Of a DNA stretch of 6,287 nt, positions 1 through 6,287 are shown piece by piece (positions within the stretch are counted from its first letter, which is position 1; every line of letters begins with the position of its first letter). Source of the stretch: Spirosoma sp. (GTDB lineage: Bacteria > Bacteroidota > Bacteroidia > Cytophagales > Spirosomataceae). Position numbers and translations under genes: made by a program. Location: positions 1-6,287 of the forward strand of contig JANXVQ010000310.1 in NCBI GenBank assembly GCA_025351545.1, in the 5' to 3' direction. The notes under the pieces are model-generated. The model was not told where the DNA came from. It did no database searches and worked only from the letters and a program-made list of their open reading frames with translations.

Positions 1-2239
1 GGCTCAACTTTTTCTTTAAATGCATCGTTAAGCTGCGGGTTTCAATCGGTTGCTCAAACCGAATCGTGCTGCGGCTCTGGTGATTATCGGTTTGGCGGAA
101 AAGGTGTTCCTGTCGGTCGTTGCAAAGGACAAATTCATCAACGCAAAACGGCGAAACGGTTTCGGGGTGAATCATAATGACCGATTCGAGCGGGTGATCG
201 AAGTCGGAATCAAAGGATAATTCTACTCGACTAATACGTTGTTTTGACGGCCAGGTCAGTGTTAATGTTGGGTTGGGATCGTTGAGATTCGCTACCCATG
301 CATTCGGCTGATTTGTTGGGCGCTGGACGCCATTGCGAACGTTGATCGGACTAAATAACCGAATGCCGGGTTGAATCCGTAATGCAATATTCTGGCCGCT
401 GGGCCGACGTTCGGGGCACCAGAACTCGAACGTATCGACACCAATATCTTCGGTTGGTTCCTGCTTGCCGTAGTTCGAAACCGCCGGATTAATTTTATTA
501 AATACCGACAAAATACCCGTAATACGCAACTGACTGTATTGTAACTGAATATGCTCGTTCTTCAGAAACGTAACAAACACATAGTGCGGCTCAGAAAGCT
601 GGCTGGCAAACGATAAGTCTATTTCTTGCTTTCCCTTGCTTACCGATATAGTTTTCGTTTCCAGCGTTACATCTGGCGTATGGTTAAACGGCTTGCTACT
701 TTTTCGTAATTCAACTGTCAGCGTCGTGTCGCGGTTGGCGGTAACGAAGGCCGTCATTTTAGGGACAGGTCCGGCAGATAACGGCAGCATTTGAGCCGCC
801 GAATACCTTAGCGGGAGCAAAGGCCCATCAGGCGGCAATTCGTTCAGAACAAATTCGCTGGATGCCGATAATGTAGCCTGTTGTGTTAAATCCTGATCGT
901 CATGCAACCATAGACCCGGAATGTGCTGGCCGGTTTTTAGCAATTCCTGTTGTAATATCTGCATTTGGGCCGGTTCTGTAAGGGCGCGTGGCAGCAGATG
1001 GTTATGCGCACATAATGCAGCCGCCATACCTGCCGCCTGTCCAACGTGGGCACCCGTCGCCATGACGCGCGATGATCCAAATGCTACGTGTGAGGCACTA
1101 ATGATACGTCCGGCCAGAAATAAATTCGTTACGTTTCGACTGTAAAGACAGCGATATGGAATCTGATAAATGCCTTTGCTATGCCATTGATTGCAACCCG
1201 GTTTCTCCGAAAAAATACCGTCCGCAGGGTGTAAGTCGATGGACCAGCCGCCAAAGGCTACCGCGTCGGGATGCGTTCGTTGGTCCACTACGTCCTGTTG
1301 CTTCAGCATGTAATCGCCCTCAAACCGGCGACTTTCGCGTTTGCCGGGAATCTGCCCAACCCATTCGAGTGTCATTGTTTCGGCTTCGGGAAACTGGCCG
1401 GAATTCTTGATGTAATTCCAGACGCCGTATACTACTTTCCAGAGTTCCCATTTAATGGCTTCGGTATCGTGGACCGTATCGAGTCGACCGCCATACTCAA
1501 TCCACCAAAGTTGGCAGCCGTACTCCTGTGCGTTAAATCGCTTATAACGAGGTATTTGTGTGATATCCTGTAATGCGTAGGACGGTGGAATGTAGCGAAC
1601 GGGTCGGCCGGTGTCTTTGGTGTAAAAATAAAGCGAGTGTCCCAGGAGTTCGCCGTATTCAGCGGTGGGGGCAAACTTTTCATCGAATTCTTCCCGGCTT
1701 TCGGCTCCCATCCGAAACGCAGCTCCTGCCTGAAACGCCACAATACCATCGCCCGAAGCGTCGCAGAAGAGCGGAGCGACCAGGTCGTACATCGTGCTGT
1801 TCTGGCTGCAAAACGCTTTTAGTTCGCTAATCGTCTCCTCGTTGGCTTTCTCAACTTCGTAGACTGCCGTGTTGAGCAACAGCGTAATATTGGGTTCGAG
1901 CACTACTTTTTCAAGCAGAATTGTGTCGAAAATGAGCGGATTTCCTTCCGGATTTCGGTATAAGTTTTCGAGAAGAAGTTCGTCAATTACGCCACCTTCC
2001 CGCGCCCAACGATTGTTGTTGCCCATGTGCGACGTAGCACCCAGCACCCACAGCCGCACTTCGGACGAGGAGTTTCCACCCAGCACGGGCCGGTCCTGCA
2101 CCAGCACCACGCGAGTACCCGCACGGGCAGCCGTAATTGCGCAGCAAACGCCTGATAACCCTCCGCCAATAACAATTAGGTCGGCATCGTAGCGAATGTT
2201 TTTCAGGGTTCGTTTGTCAGTTGCCTGTTCGCGTATCAT
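1..2239 (-). CDS. FAD-dependent oxidoreductase (FAD_oxidored family) with beta-rich C-terminal region; partial, 3' end beyond left edge
   Basis: The frame is open from the ATG at 2239 to the window edge, giving 746 residues without a stop. A Rossmann nucleotide-binding motif, GGGLSG, lies at residues 25-30 after a hydrophobic strand (LIVI). It is followed by the GGNSSSEVRLW stretch (54-64), a CDASGDG motif (159-165), PGKRESRR (298-305), and a second FAD-contacting segment starting NLFLAGRIISASHVAFGSSR (372-391) and continuing to GQAAGMAAA (400-408). This order is typical of the FAD_oxidored family, some members of which are loosely labelled xanthan lyase. Residues from about 455 onward look beta-rich, and about 625-746 resemble a discoidin-like sandwich. 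No signal peptide is visible, so a cytoplasmic location is inferred. The start is well fixed: the in-frame codon just upstream is TGA. It overlaps the preceding hydrolase gene by 23 bases. Flavin binding is well supported; the substrate is unknown. Confidence 0.9.
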   Translation of the reverse strand, partial: MIREQATDKRTLKNIRYDADLIVIGGGLSGVCCAITAARAGTRVVLVQDRPVLGGNSSSEVRLWVLGATSHMGNNNRWAREGGVIDELLLENLYRNPEGNPLIFDTILLEKVVLEPNITLLLNTAVYEVEKANEETISELKAFCSQNSTMYDLVAPLFCDASGDGIVAFQAGAAFRMGAESREEFDEKFAPTAEYGELLGHSLYFYTKDTGRPVRYIPPSYALQDITQIPRYKRFNAQEYGCQLWWIEYGGRLDTVHDTEAIKWELWKVVYGVWNYIKNSGQFPEAETMTLEWVGQIPGKRESRRFEGDYMLKQQDVVDQRTHPDAVAFGGWSIDLHPADGIFSEKPGCNQWHSKGIYQIPYRCLYSRNVTNLFLAGRIISASHVAFGSSRVMATGAHVGQAAGMAAALCAHNHLLPRALTEPAQMQILQQELLKTGQHIPGLWLHDDQDLTQQATLSASSEFVLNELPPDGPLLPLRYSAAQMLPLSAGPVPKMTAFVTANRDTTLTVELRKSSKPFNHTPDVTLETKTISVSKGKQEIDLSFASQLSEPHYVFVTFLKNEHIQLQYSQLRITGILSVFNKINPAVSNYGKQEPTEDIGVDTFEFWCPERRPSGQNIALRIQPGIRLFSPINVRNGVQRPTNQPNAWVANLNDPNPTLTLTWPSKQRISRVELSFDSDFDHPLESVIMIHPETVSPFCVDEFVLCNDRQEHLFRQTDNHQSRSTIRFEQPIETRSLTMHLKKKLS
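2217..2239 (-). other. 23-base overlap of the hydrolase 3' end and the oxidoreductase 5' end
   Basis: The oxidoreductase ATG (2237-2239) lies upstream of the hydrolase TGA (2217-2219) in a different frame. In the oxidoreductase frame a TGA sits directly before the ATG (TGAATG), so no upstream in-frame start is possible. No Shine-Dalgarno sequence is seen. The arrangement suggests coupled translation, in which ribosomes finishing the hydrolase help initiate the oxidoreductase. Confidence 0.8.
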
Positions 2240-4280
2240 TCAGTAAATCAATAGTTTGAGTAAGAATAGAAAAGCCTGTTGGTTTGATAATTTCGACGGT
2301 CATTTTTTTGTCGAAACCACGTACAGGAATAGTTAAAATAGCCTGTTGACCCGGTTGTAAATCCGGAATAAGCAACGTTTTGTTGTTCGCTTTTAGCTGA
2401 TACTTACTGATGGCGTAAGCTGGAAAATCATTCCGGGCCGTTACGCGAAGTGTCAAGGTATGAACGCCTTCGCTGCCAACTTCCCAACTCACTTTCTCGA
2501 CCGTAACGGGAGCCATGCCAGTTTGGTGAGCCAGGTAAAGCGGCCGTTTCGAGCGGTCTCCGCGCACCAATCCCCACGGGCGGGTGCCGTCCTGGTTTGT
2601 CCCATCGTGCCGACTCAGATAATCATTAAACGACCACCAGGACGCACCCACTACGTAGGGCAACTGCCGGATATCGGTCAGAAATTTTTCGATATGGCTC
2701 ACCTGTCCTGCTTCGCTGTCTTTGCCATCGGCCCGAGTGCCGTATTCGCTGATGAAAATTGGTTTGTCGGGGTAAAGGGAATGGATGTGTTTCAGAACAT
2801 TTGTGTGGTTGCCATACGTGTTGGTCGAGATAAAATCGCAGTACTGGCTGGCTTCATCTTCCGGTTTTTTGGGTAACGTATTGAGCCGCATAGACGCGAA
2901 GGTGTAGAGCCGGGTAGGGTCAAGTTCGCGGGCGTAGGCAATCATGTCTTTCGTCCATCGTTGGCCCGCTGGTTGCTCCGATAAGTACTCATTACCAACA
3001 CTATATGCAATGATGCAGGGGTGATTCCAGTCGCGCTCGGCCATCTCCCGAAACTGCTGCCGGAACTTCGTTCGGATGGTGTCGTTGTCCATCTCCCTCG
3101 GCGTTAACTGCCAGTTTCCGGCTTCGCTGATAATCAGCATTCCGTTGCGGTCGGCCCAATCGTAAATGGTTTCAGAGGGTGTGTAGTGGGTTAGGCGATG
3201 GAGTTCCATGCCCGCTTCTTTCATCAGGCGCATGTCTTTTTCAACCACCCAATCCGGCTCCAGCGATCCCAGGCCAGGATAATCGACAACACGATTGCCA
3301 CCCGCTACTTTTATCGGCTGACCGTTCAGCAACAATTGGGCGTTACGTACCTCAACTTTACGAATCCCGAAATGAGTACGGACGGTGTCGGTAGCTGCGA
3401 TTACCTGCACATCATATAAAGTCGGTTGGTCGATGCTCCACAGCTTTACATCAATAGCTTTAAGCGTTGTTTCTGCTTCCAATACGGCTGTCTGATTGGG
3501 TGCTACACTACCGGTTTGCTGTTTCCAAATAAGCGTTATTGGTTTGCCATTTTGCTCTACCCGAAAGGTTAATTTTGGTGTAATAGCCTGCCCGCTTGCG
3601 TTGCGAACACGAGTTTTGATTTTTAACGTAGCCGTGCCTTTTTGTAGCGGTCCGGCGTCCCGGTCTGGCATCGCTTCCGTTTTCACATTTTCGACGTAAA
3701 CATCCGGTTCAACAGTCAGATAAACCGGACGTATCAGGCCGCCGTAGTTCACCCAGCCGGGAAATGGGTCGTTGGGTTCGTTGTTGTCTTTGGCTCCCGG
3801 TATAGTTCCGACCCGCCACGTATTGTTGTTCACCGAAACGGCGATAGTGTTATTATTAGTCTTCAGAAACTCGGTTACGTCGAAGTGAAACGGCGTGTAG
3901 CCGCCTTCGTGTGTACCAACTTTTCGGCCATTGATCCAGACCGATGTTTCGTAATAAGACGCATCGAAATGAAGAATTACGCGTTTGCCCGTGGTGGGTT
4001 GCCAGGGGAAAGTCCGCCGGTACCAGGCCGTTCCGGTGTAAAATTGATAGCGCGGATCGACAGAAAAACAGTGTGGCACCGTCACTTTATTCCATCGACC
4101 GAGTGGCGCATCTTCCCGATACCATTTTCCTTTTTCGCCAACGTCCATTGGGTCCATTGCAAACACCCATTCACCATGAAGCGGAATTGCGTTCGGGTCG
4201 CGAATCGTGTATTGGGCGAAGGCAGGAAAGGTTAGAACTGCCAGAAATAAGAGTGTGAATACGTAGTGTGTTTGTTTCAT
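2217..4280 (-). CDS. Secreted family 2 glycoside hydrolase (beta-galactosidase-like; substrate uncertain)
   Basis: This 687-residue enzyme should hydrolyse a beta-glycosidic bond with retention. Residues 1-22 form a signal peptide (hydrophobic core FTLLFLAVLTF, likely cleavage AFA|Q) with no lipobox cysteine, so a soluble periplasmic or secreted enzyme is expected. Domains by eye are an N-terminal jelly-roll sugar-binding domain (about 30-190, with TAWYRRTF and WINGRKVGTHEGGYTPF), an Ig-like domain (about 192-305), a TIM barrel (about 307-590) and a short C-terminal beta-sandwich (about 591-680). The acid/base is probably E431 in DWNHPCIIAYSVGNE, where Tyr426 stands in place of the usual Trp. 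The nucleophile is probably E512 in FISEYG. R362 and H365 fit the family's R-x-x-H-Y motif. The N-x-K motif of true beta-glucuronidases is absent (NQD at 562-564, then RPWG where many glucuronidases have KG). Family assignment is firm; substrate is not. Confidence 0.93.
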   Translation of the reverse strand: MKQTHYVFTLLFLAVLTFPAFAQYTIRDPNAIPLHGEWVFAMDPMDVGEKGKWYREDAPLGRWNKVTVPHCFSVDPRYQFYTGTAWYRRTFPWQPTTGKRVILHFDASYYETSVWINGRKVGTHEGGYTPFHFDVTEFLKTNNNTIAVSVNNNTWRVGTIPGAKDNNEPNDPFPGWVNYGGLIRPVYLTVEPDVYVENVKTEAMPDRDAGPLQKGTATLKIKTRVRNASGQAITPKLTFRVEQNGKPITLIWKQQTGSVAPNQTAVLEAETTLKAIDVKLWSIDQPTLYDVQVIAATDTVRTHFGIRKVEVRNAQLLLNGQPIKVAGGNRVVDYPGLGSLEPDWVVEKDMRLMKEAGMELHRLTHYTPSETIYDWADRNGMLIISEAGNWQLTPREMDNDTIRTKFRQQFREMAERDWNHPCIIAYSVGNEYLSEQPAGQRWTKDMIAYARELDPTRLYTFASMRLNTLPKKPEDEASQYCDFISTNTYGNHTNVLKHIHSLYPDKPIFISEYGTRADGKDSEAGQVSHIEKFLTDIRQLPYVVGASWWSFNDYLSRHDGTNQDGTRPWGLVRGDRSKRPLYLAHQTGMAPVTVEKVSWEVGSEGVHTLTLRVTARNDFPAYAISKYQLKANNKTLLIPDLQPGQQAILTIPVRGFDKKMTVEIIKPTGFSILTQTIDLLNDTRTGN

Positions 4281-4319
4281 TGAGTTGTCGGAGTCGAAAC
4301 CTACAAGGTTTTAGAAACC
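4281..4319 (-). other. Short intergenic gap, symporter to hydrolase
   Basis: Only 39 bases separate the symporter stop from the hydrolase ATG, and more than half of them belong to the inverted repeat. The remaining 16-base leader (coding strand CGACTCCGACAACTCA, then ATG) has no Shine-Dalgarno sequence, as is usual in Bacteroidota. No promoter motif is visible, so the hydrolase is probably translated from the symporter transcript. Confidence 0.6.
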
Positions 4320-4329
4320 TTATAGGTTT
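4297..4329 (-). repeat. Near-perfect inverted repeat (15-base arms, 3-base loop) across the symporter stop and the symporter-hydrolase gap
   Basis: On the plus strand the arms are AAACCTACAAGGTTT (4297-4311) and AAACCTTATAGGTTT (4315-4329), separated by TAG. They pair over 15 positions with one mismatch (4304 with 4322), which becomes a G-U wobble in the minus-strand transcript. Each arm is itself an AAACCT-N3-AGGTTT palindrome, so one long hairpin or two short ones could form. The symporter TAA (4320-4322) lies inside it, and the hydrolase ATG follows 16 bases after its 3' end. No run of U follows the stem, so it is not a canonical intrinsic terminator. It may be a REP-like interspersed element, an RNA-processing site or a spacer that tunes downstream expression; the sequence does not decide between these. 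Confidence 0.85.
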
Positions 4330-6056
4330 GATAGGTTTGAATTGACAAGTTTATTAATTGACCCCGGATCAGCGAGCATTTGAACTCGTTTTGAGGCTCG
4401 CCAGGGAATGAGGGCCATTACCAGAACCACCACCGAAATGCCCGCTGTTATTCCGGCTCCTTTTGTCGTCAGGAAACTCAAACCGAATAGCATCAGGGCC
4501 GTAAAAACGAGCGACCCGGCAATGACCTGCAAGCCAAAACGATTCTGTTTTTTTACCGCCAATGACTCTTCTGGCGATTCGATCTGGGCATCGTCGCGCT
4601 TTTGCTGACGGGTAATCAGATATTGATAATACTCAGCCGCCACTACGTCCTTTGATCGTGCATAGAGTTCGTAGGCCAATAATAACAACAACGGCAGGCC
4701 CACGCCAATAATGGTTTCTTCGCCCCGTGTTAGTTTGAAATCGAGCAGTATAGGCGACAGAACTTTAAAAAACAGATTGATAGTCAGGCTAATACCCGTG
4801 ACCCAAAGCGTTGTTGGGCTGTTCAGGCGTTTGGAAAATAACGCCCAAAGGGGAGGAGCCAGCAGCGGCCCGCCCGAAATGGACGAAATACTCAACACCA
4901 CATTGACAATGCCGCCCGCTGCCGGAACCAGCAACGCGATCACGATCATGCCCAAGCCAAAGACCCAGGATGAGCCTCGGGCTACGCGCATCAGTTTCCG
5001 ATCCGATGCCGCCGGATTAATTAGCCCTTTGTAAATGTCATTCGTGAAAACGGCCGACACTACATTCAAAGCCGTATTGGCACTGGCCGATGTTGAGAAA
5101 TACATACCCGTTAGCATCAGGCCCAAAAGACCCGGTGGCAGAACGAGTTTACAAATCAGCAGGTATGCGTTTTCGGTGTCCAGCCCGGTTAATGAAGGGT
5201 TGATGGCTTTGTAAATCATCGGCGGCATCATCCAGATTATGGGGCTTATGAGGTACAGTCCCGCAAATAGAAATGCTACTTTACGCGCCGACTTCGGGCT
5301 ATCGACGCTGGTGTAGCGTTGCACGAATGTCCAGTTGCCACCAATGTAGCAGATGTGATAAATGACAAAAGCGGCTATAAATCCGAAGGTGTATTCGCCG
5401 TTCAGCAGGTTGAAAAAATCGTCCGGTACGTTACTGACGAATCCATCCCATCCACCCACTTTGTCCAGCGAAAGGGGCAAAAGAATGAACACCGCTGCCG
5501 ACAGCACGACGAATTGCAATATATCGGTAACCATAACCGCCCACAGTCCACCTACAGCGGTGTAAGCAATCATGAATAATCCCAGCCCGATGGTACAGGG
5601 AACCAGTGGTAAATTGAGCGATATACTGACCAGTTTGGCAACTGGATAAAGCACGGAGCCTTTGATAAATAGCGACACCAGCGTGAAAATGAAGATGTAC
5701 ACTTTTTGAACCGTTGCCCCCAATCGTGCCCGGATAAACTCGGCGGCCGTTAGTGCGCCCGTTGCTTTCCAGCGCGGAGCCAGATAAAGACCCGTTATGA
5801 GTGCACCAATGCACATTGTCCATTGAATGGTAATGGCGACCCAGCCGTGTTTGTAAGCAATGGAACCCCAGGCTACGAACGTACCGGCAGAGAAAAAACT
5901 CATGAACAGCGATAGTCCGCCAATGAACCAGGGAACGGCTTCTCCACCCGCAAAGAAGGATTTTAAGTTTCGACCCGTTCGGGCAAAGAGCATCCCGATA
6001 GCCAGTACAAAGGCCGAAAAAATGACAATGACGGCCGTATCAATGGTTGTATTCAT
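4320..6056 (-). CDS. Sodium:solute symporter (SSS family)
   Basis: A 578-residue inner-membrane protein that should couple sodium entry to uptake of a sugar, acid or similar small solute. Hydrophobic segments recur along the length, consistent with the roughly 13-14 helix LeuT-type fold. Family hallmarks are AGGEAVPWFIGGLSLFMSFF (36-55), AYTAVGGLWAVMVTDILQFV (164-183) and the helix region MYFSTSASANTALNVVSAVF (318-337) followed by TNDIY, where the serines and threonines match the sodium-site helix of the family. A charged loop of about 40 residues (467-507) precedes the last two membrane segments. The frame could extend nine codons to a TTG at 6083, but the ATG at 6056 directly precedes the first membrane segment and is preferred. 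The last six residues, SNLSNL, and the stop codon come from repeat sequence. Specificity cannot be deduced; the adjoining hydrolase suggests a sugar or uronate. Confidence 0.93.
   Translation of the reverse strand: MNTTIDTAVIVIFSAFVLAIGMLFARTGRNLKSFFAGGEAVPWFIGGLSLFMSFFSAGTFVAWGSIAYKHGWVAITIQWTMCIGALITGLYLAPRWKATGALTAAEFIRARLGATVQKVYIFIFTLVSLFIKGSVLYPVAKLVSISLNLPLVPCTIGLGLFMIAYTAVGGLWAVMVTDILQFVVLSAAVFILLPLSLDKVGGWDGFVSNVPDDFFNLLNGEYTFGFIAAFVIYHICYIGGNWTFVQRYTSVDSPKSARKVAFLFAGLYLISPIIWMMPPMIYKAINPSLTGLDTENAYLLICKLVLPPGLLGLMLTGMYFSTSASANTALNVVSAVFTNDIYKGLINPAASDRKLMRVARGSSWVFGLGMIVIALLVPAAGGIVNVVLSISSISGGPLLAPPLWALFSKRLNSPTTLWVTGISLTINLFFKVLSPILLDFKLTRGEETIIGVGLPLLLLLAYELYARSKDVVAAEYYQYLITRQQKRDDAQIESPEESLAVKKQNRFGLQVIAGSLVFTALMLFGLSFLTTKGAGITAGISVVVLVMALIPWRASKRVQMLADPGSINKLVNSNLSNL
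4322..4340 (-). repeat. Tandem 9-base direct repeat encoding the symporter C-terminus SNL-SNL
   Basis: On the coding strand TCAAACCTA occurs twice in a row and is read in frame as Ser-Asn-Leu, Ser-Asn-Leu before TAA. The copies are identical and the second overlaps the 5' arm of the adjoining inverted repeat. A unit length of nine keeps the frame, so gain or loss of a copy would only lengthen or shorten the protein by three residues. It looks like a slippage or insertion-linked duplication. Confidence 0.85.
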
Positions 6057-6100
6057 AGTTGGTTTTATGAGGAGCTTTGACAAAGTTGACGTGCCGGTTC
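6057..6100 (-). other. Short intergenic gap before the symporter
   Basis: These 44 bases separate the upstream partial gene from the symporter ATG. I see no terminator and no Shine-Dalgarno sequence. CAACTTTG on the coding strand matches the Bacteroidota -7 promoter consensus TAnnTTTG at all fixed positions except the first, but no convincing -33 element accompanies it, so I do not call a promoter. The spacing favours co-transcription. Confidence 0.5.
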
Positions 6101-6286
6101 TTATTGTAAATCTAGTTTCAGCACATTCTGCCCAAAGCCCGGCAAATTCAGTGAAATAGCATCAGCAGAAACAGCCTGATTTATATCCAATCGCTTAATG
6201 CCCGTGATACGTTTGCCCAAGACGTTTGAGCTCAGTTTTATGGTAGTCCTGGTTGCTTGAACCCGGTTATTTTGCAGGATGACATA
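6101..6286 (-). CDS. C-terminal end of an unidentified protein, partial (5' end beyond right edge)
   Basis: Reading from the right edge, 61 codons run to a TAA at 6101-6103. The peptide begins YVILQNNRVQ and ends LNLPGFGQNVLKLDLQ. Alternating polar and hydrophobic residues, with short turns at glycine, proline and asparagine, suggest the last strands of a beta-sandwich such as often closes secreted carbohydrate-active enzymes. That is inference only, and I do not recognise the family. The gene lies 44 bases upstream of the symporter ATG on the same strand, which fits an operon. Base composition and codon choice resemble the neighbouring genes. One alternative reading frame from the edge ends within 16 codons, which supports this frame as the coding one. 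Confidence 0.7.
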   Translation of the reverse strand, partial: YVILQNNRVQATRTTIKLSSNVLGKRITGIKRLDINQAVSADAISLNLPGFGQNVLKLDLQ

Positions 6287-6287
6287 G

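Noticed and set aside
1432..1749. Minus-strand open frame of 105 codons
   Set aside because: It lies inside the oxidoreductase in another frame, and the oxidoreductase frame there encodes conserved family sequence (for example the WWIEYGGRLD stretch).
1..2239. Frameshifted or broken oxidoreductase, because only short complete frames are seen on the minus strand left of 2217
   Set aside because: Reading codon by codon from the ATG at 2239 gives an uninterrupted frame to the window edge. It simply has no stop within the window.
2460..2876. Plus-strand open frame of 138 codons
   Set aside because: It lies entirely antisense to the catalytic region of the family 2 hydrolase, has no recognisable domain, and is explained by codon bias on the other strand. 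The same applies to the plus-strand frames at 921-1410, 1869-2192, 3885-4258, 4711-5034 and 5860-6159.
2217..4280. Beta-glucuronidase assignment for the hydrolase
   Set aside because: The N-x-K carboxylate-recognition motif expected in true glucuronidases is missing.
4297..4329. Intrinsic terminator between symporter and hydrolase
   Set aside because: The stem is convincing, but only 4 of 15 bases per arm are G or C and no U-run follows on either strand. It is listed as a repeat instead.
6057..6083. TTG start that would add nine residues to the symporter
   Set aside because: The added residues (MSKLLIKPT when TTG is read as Met) are possible, but an ATG at 6056 immediately precedes the first membrane helix and is the more likely start.
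6075..6085. CTTTGACAAAG palindrome before the symporter
   Set aside because: The arms are only five bases with a one-base centre and no U-tract follows, so it is too weak to call as an operator or terminator.

Overview
The window looks like a catabolic operon fragment from a Bacteroidota bacterium, most likely an environmental Cytophagales member of the Spirosoma/Larkinella type. This is inferred from the mid-range base composition by eye, the absence of Shine-Dalgarno sequences before the genes, the Ala-Gln signal-peptide cleavage style, and the gene set. I could not run a database search, so the genus is a guess.

All real genes read on the minus strand, from right to left. At the right edge is the 3' end of an unidentified gene (6101-6286). 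Next come a 578-residue sodium:solute symporter (4320-6056), a secreted family 2 glycoside hydrolase (2217-4280), and an FAD-dependent oxidoreductase of the FAD_oxidored type. The oxidoreductase starts at 2239 and is still open at the left edge after 746 codons. Spacing is tight throughout: 44 bases, then 39 bases, then a 23-base overlap. I see no promoter or terminator inside, so the four genes are probably co-transcribed from a promoter beyond the right edge.

A plausible joint role is glycoside use. The hydrolase would trim a glycoside in the periplasm, the symporter would import the released sugar or acid with sodium, and the apparently cytoplasmic flavoprotein would oxidise it or a related compound. 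The substrate cannot be read from the sequence. The hydrolase lacks the N-x-K glucuronate motif, so a beta-glucuronidase label is not supported.

The most unusual structure is a 33-base near-perfect inverted repeat (4297-4329) in the gap between symporter and hydrolase. It supplies the symporter stop codon and adjoins a tandem 9-base repeat that encodes the symporter's last six residues. It resembles a small interspersed palindromic element that landed at the gene end. I found no RNA genes, CRISPR arrays, insertion sequences or clear novel defence or other system. Plus-strand open frames are shadows of the minus-strand genes.
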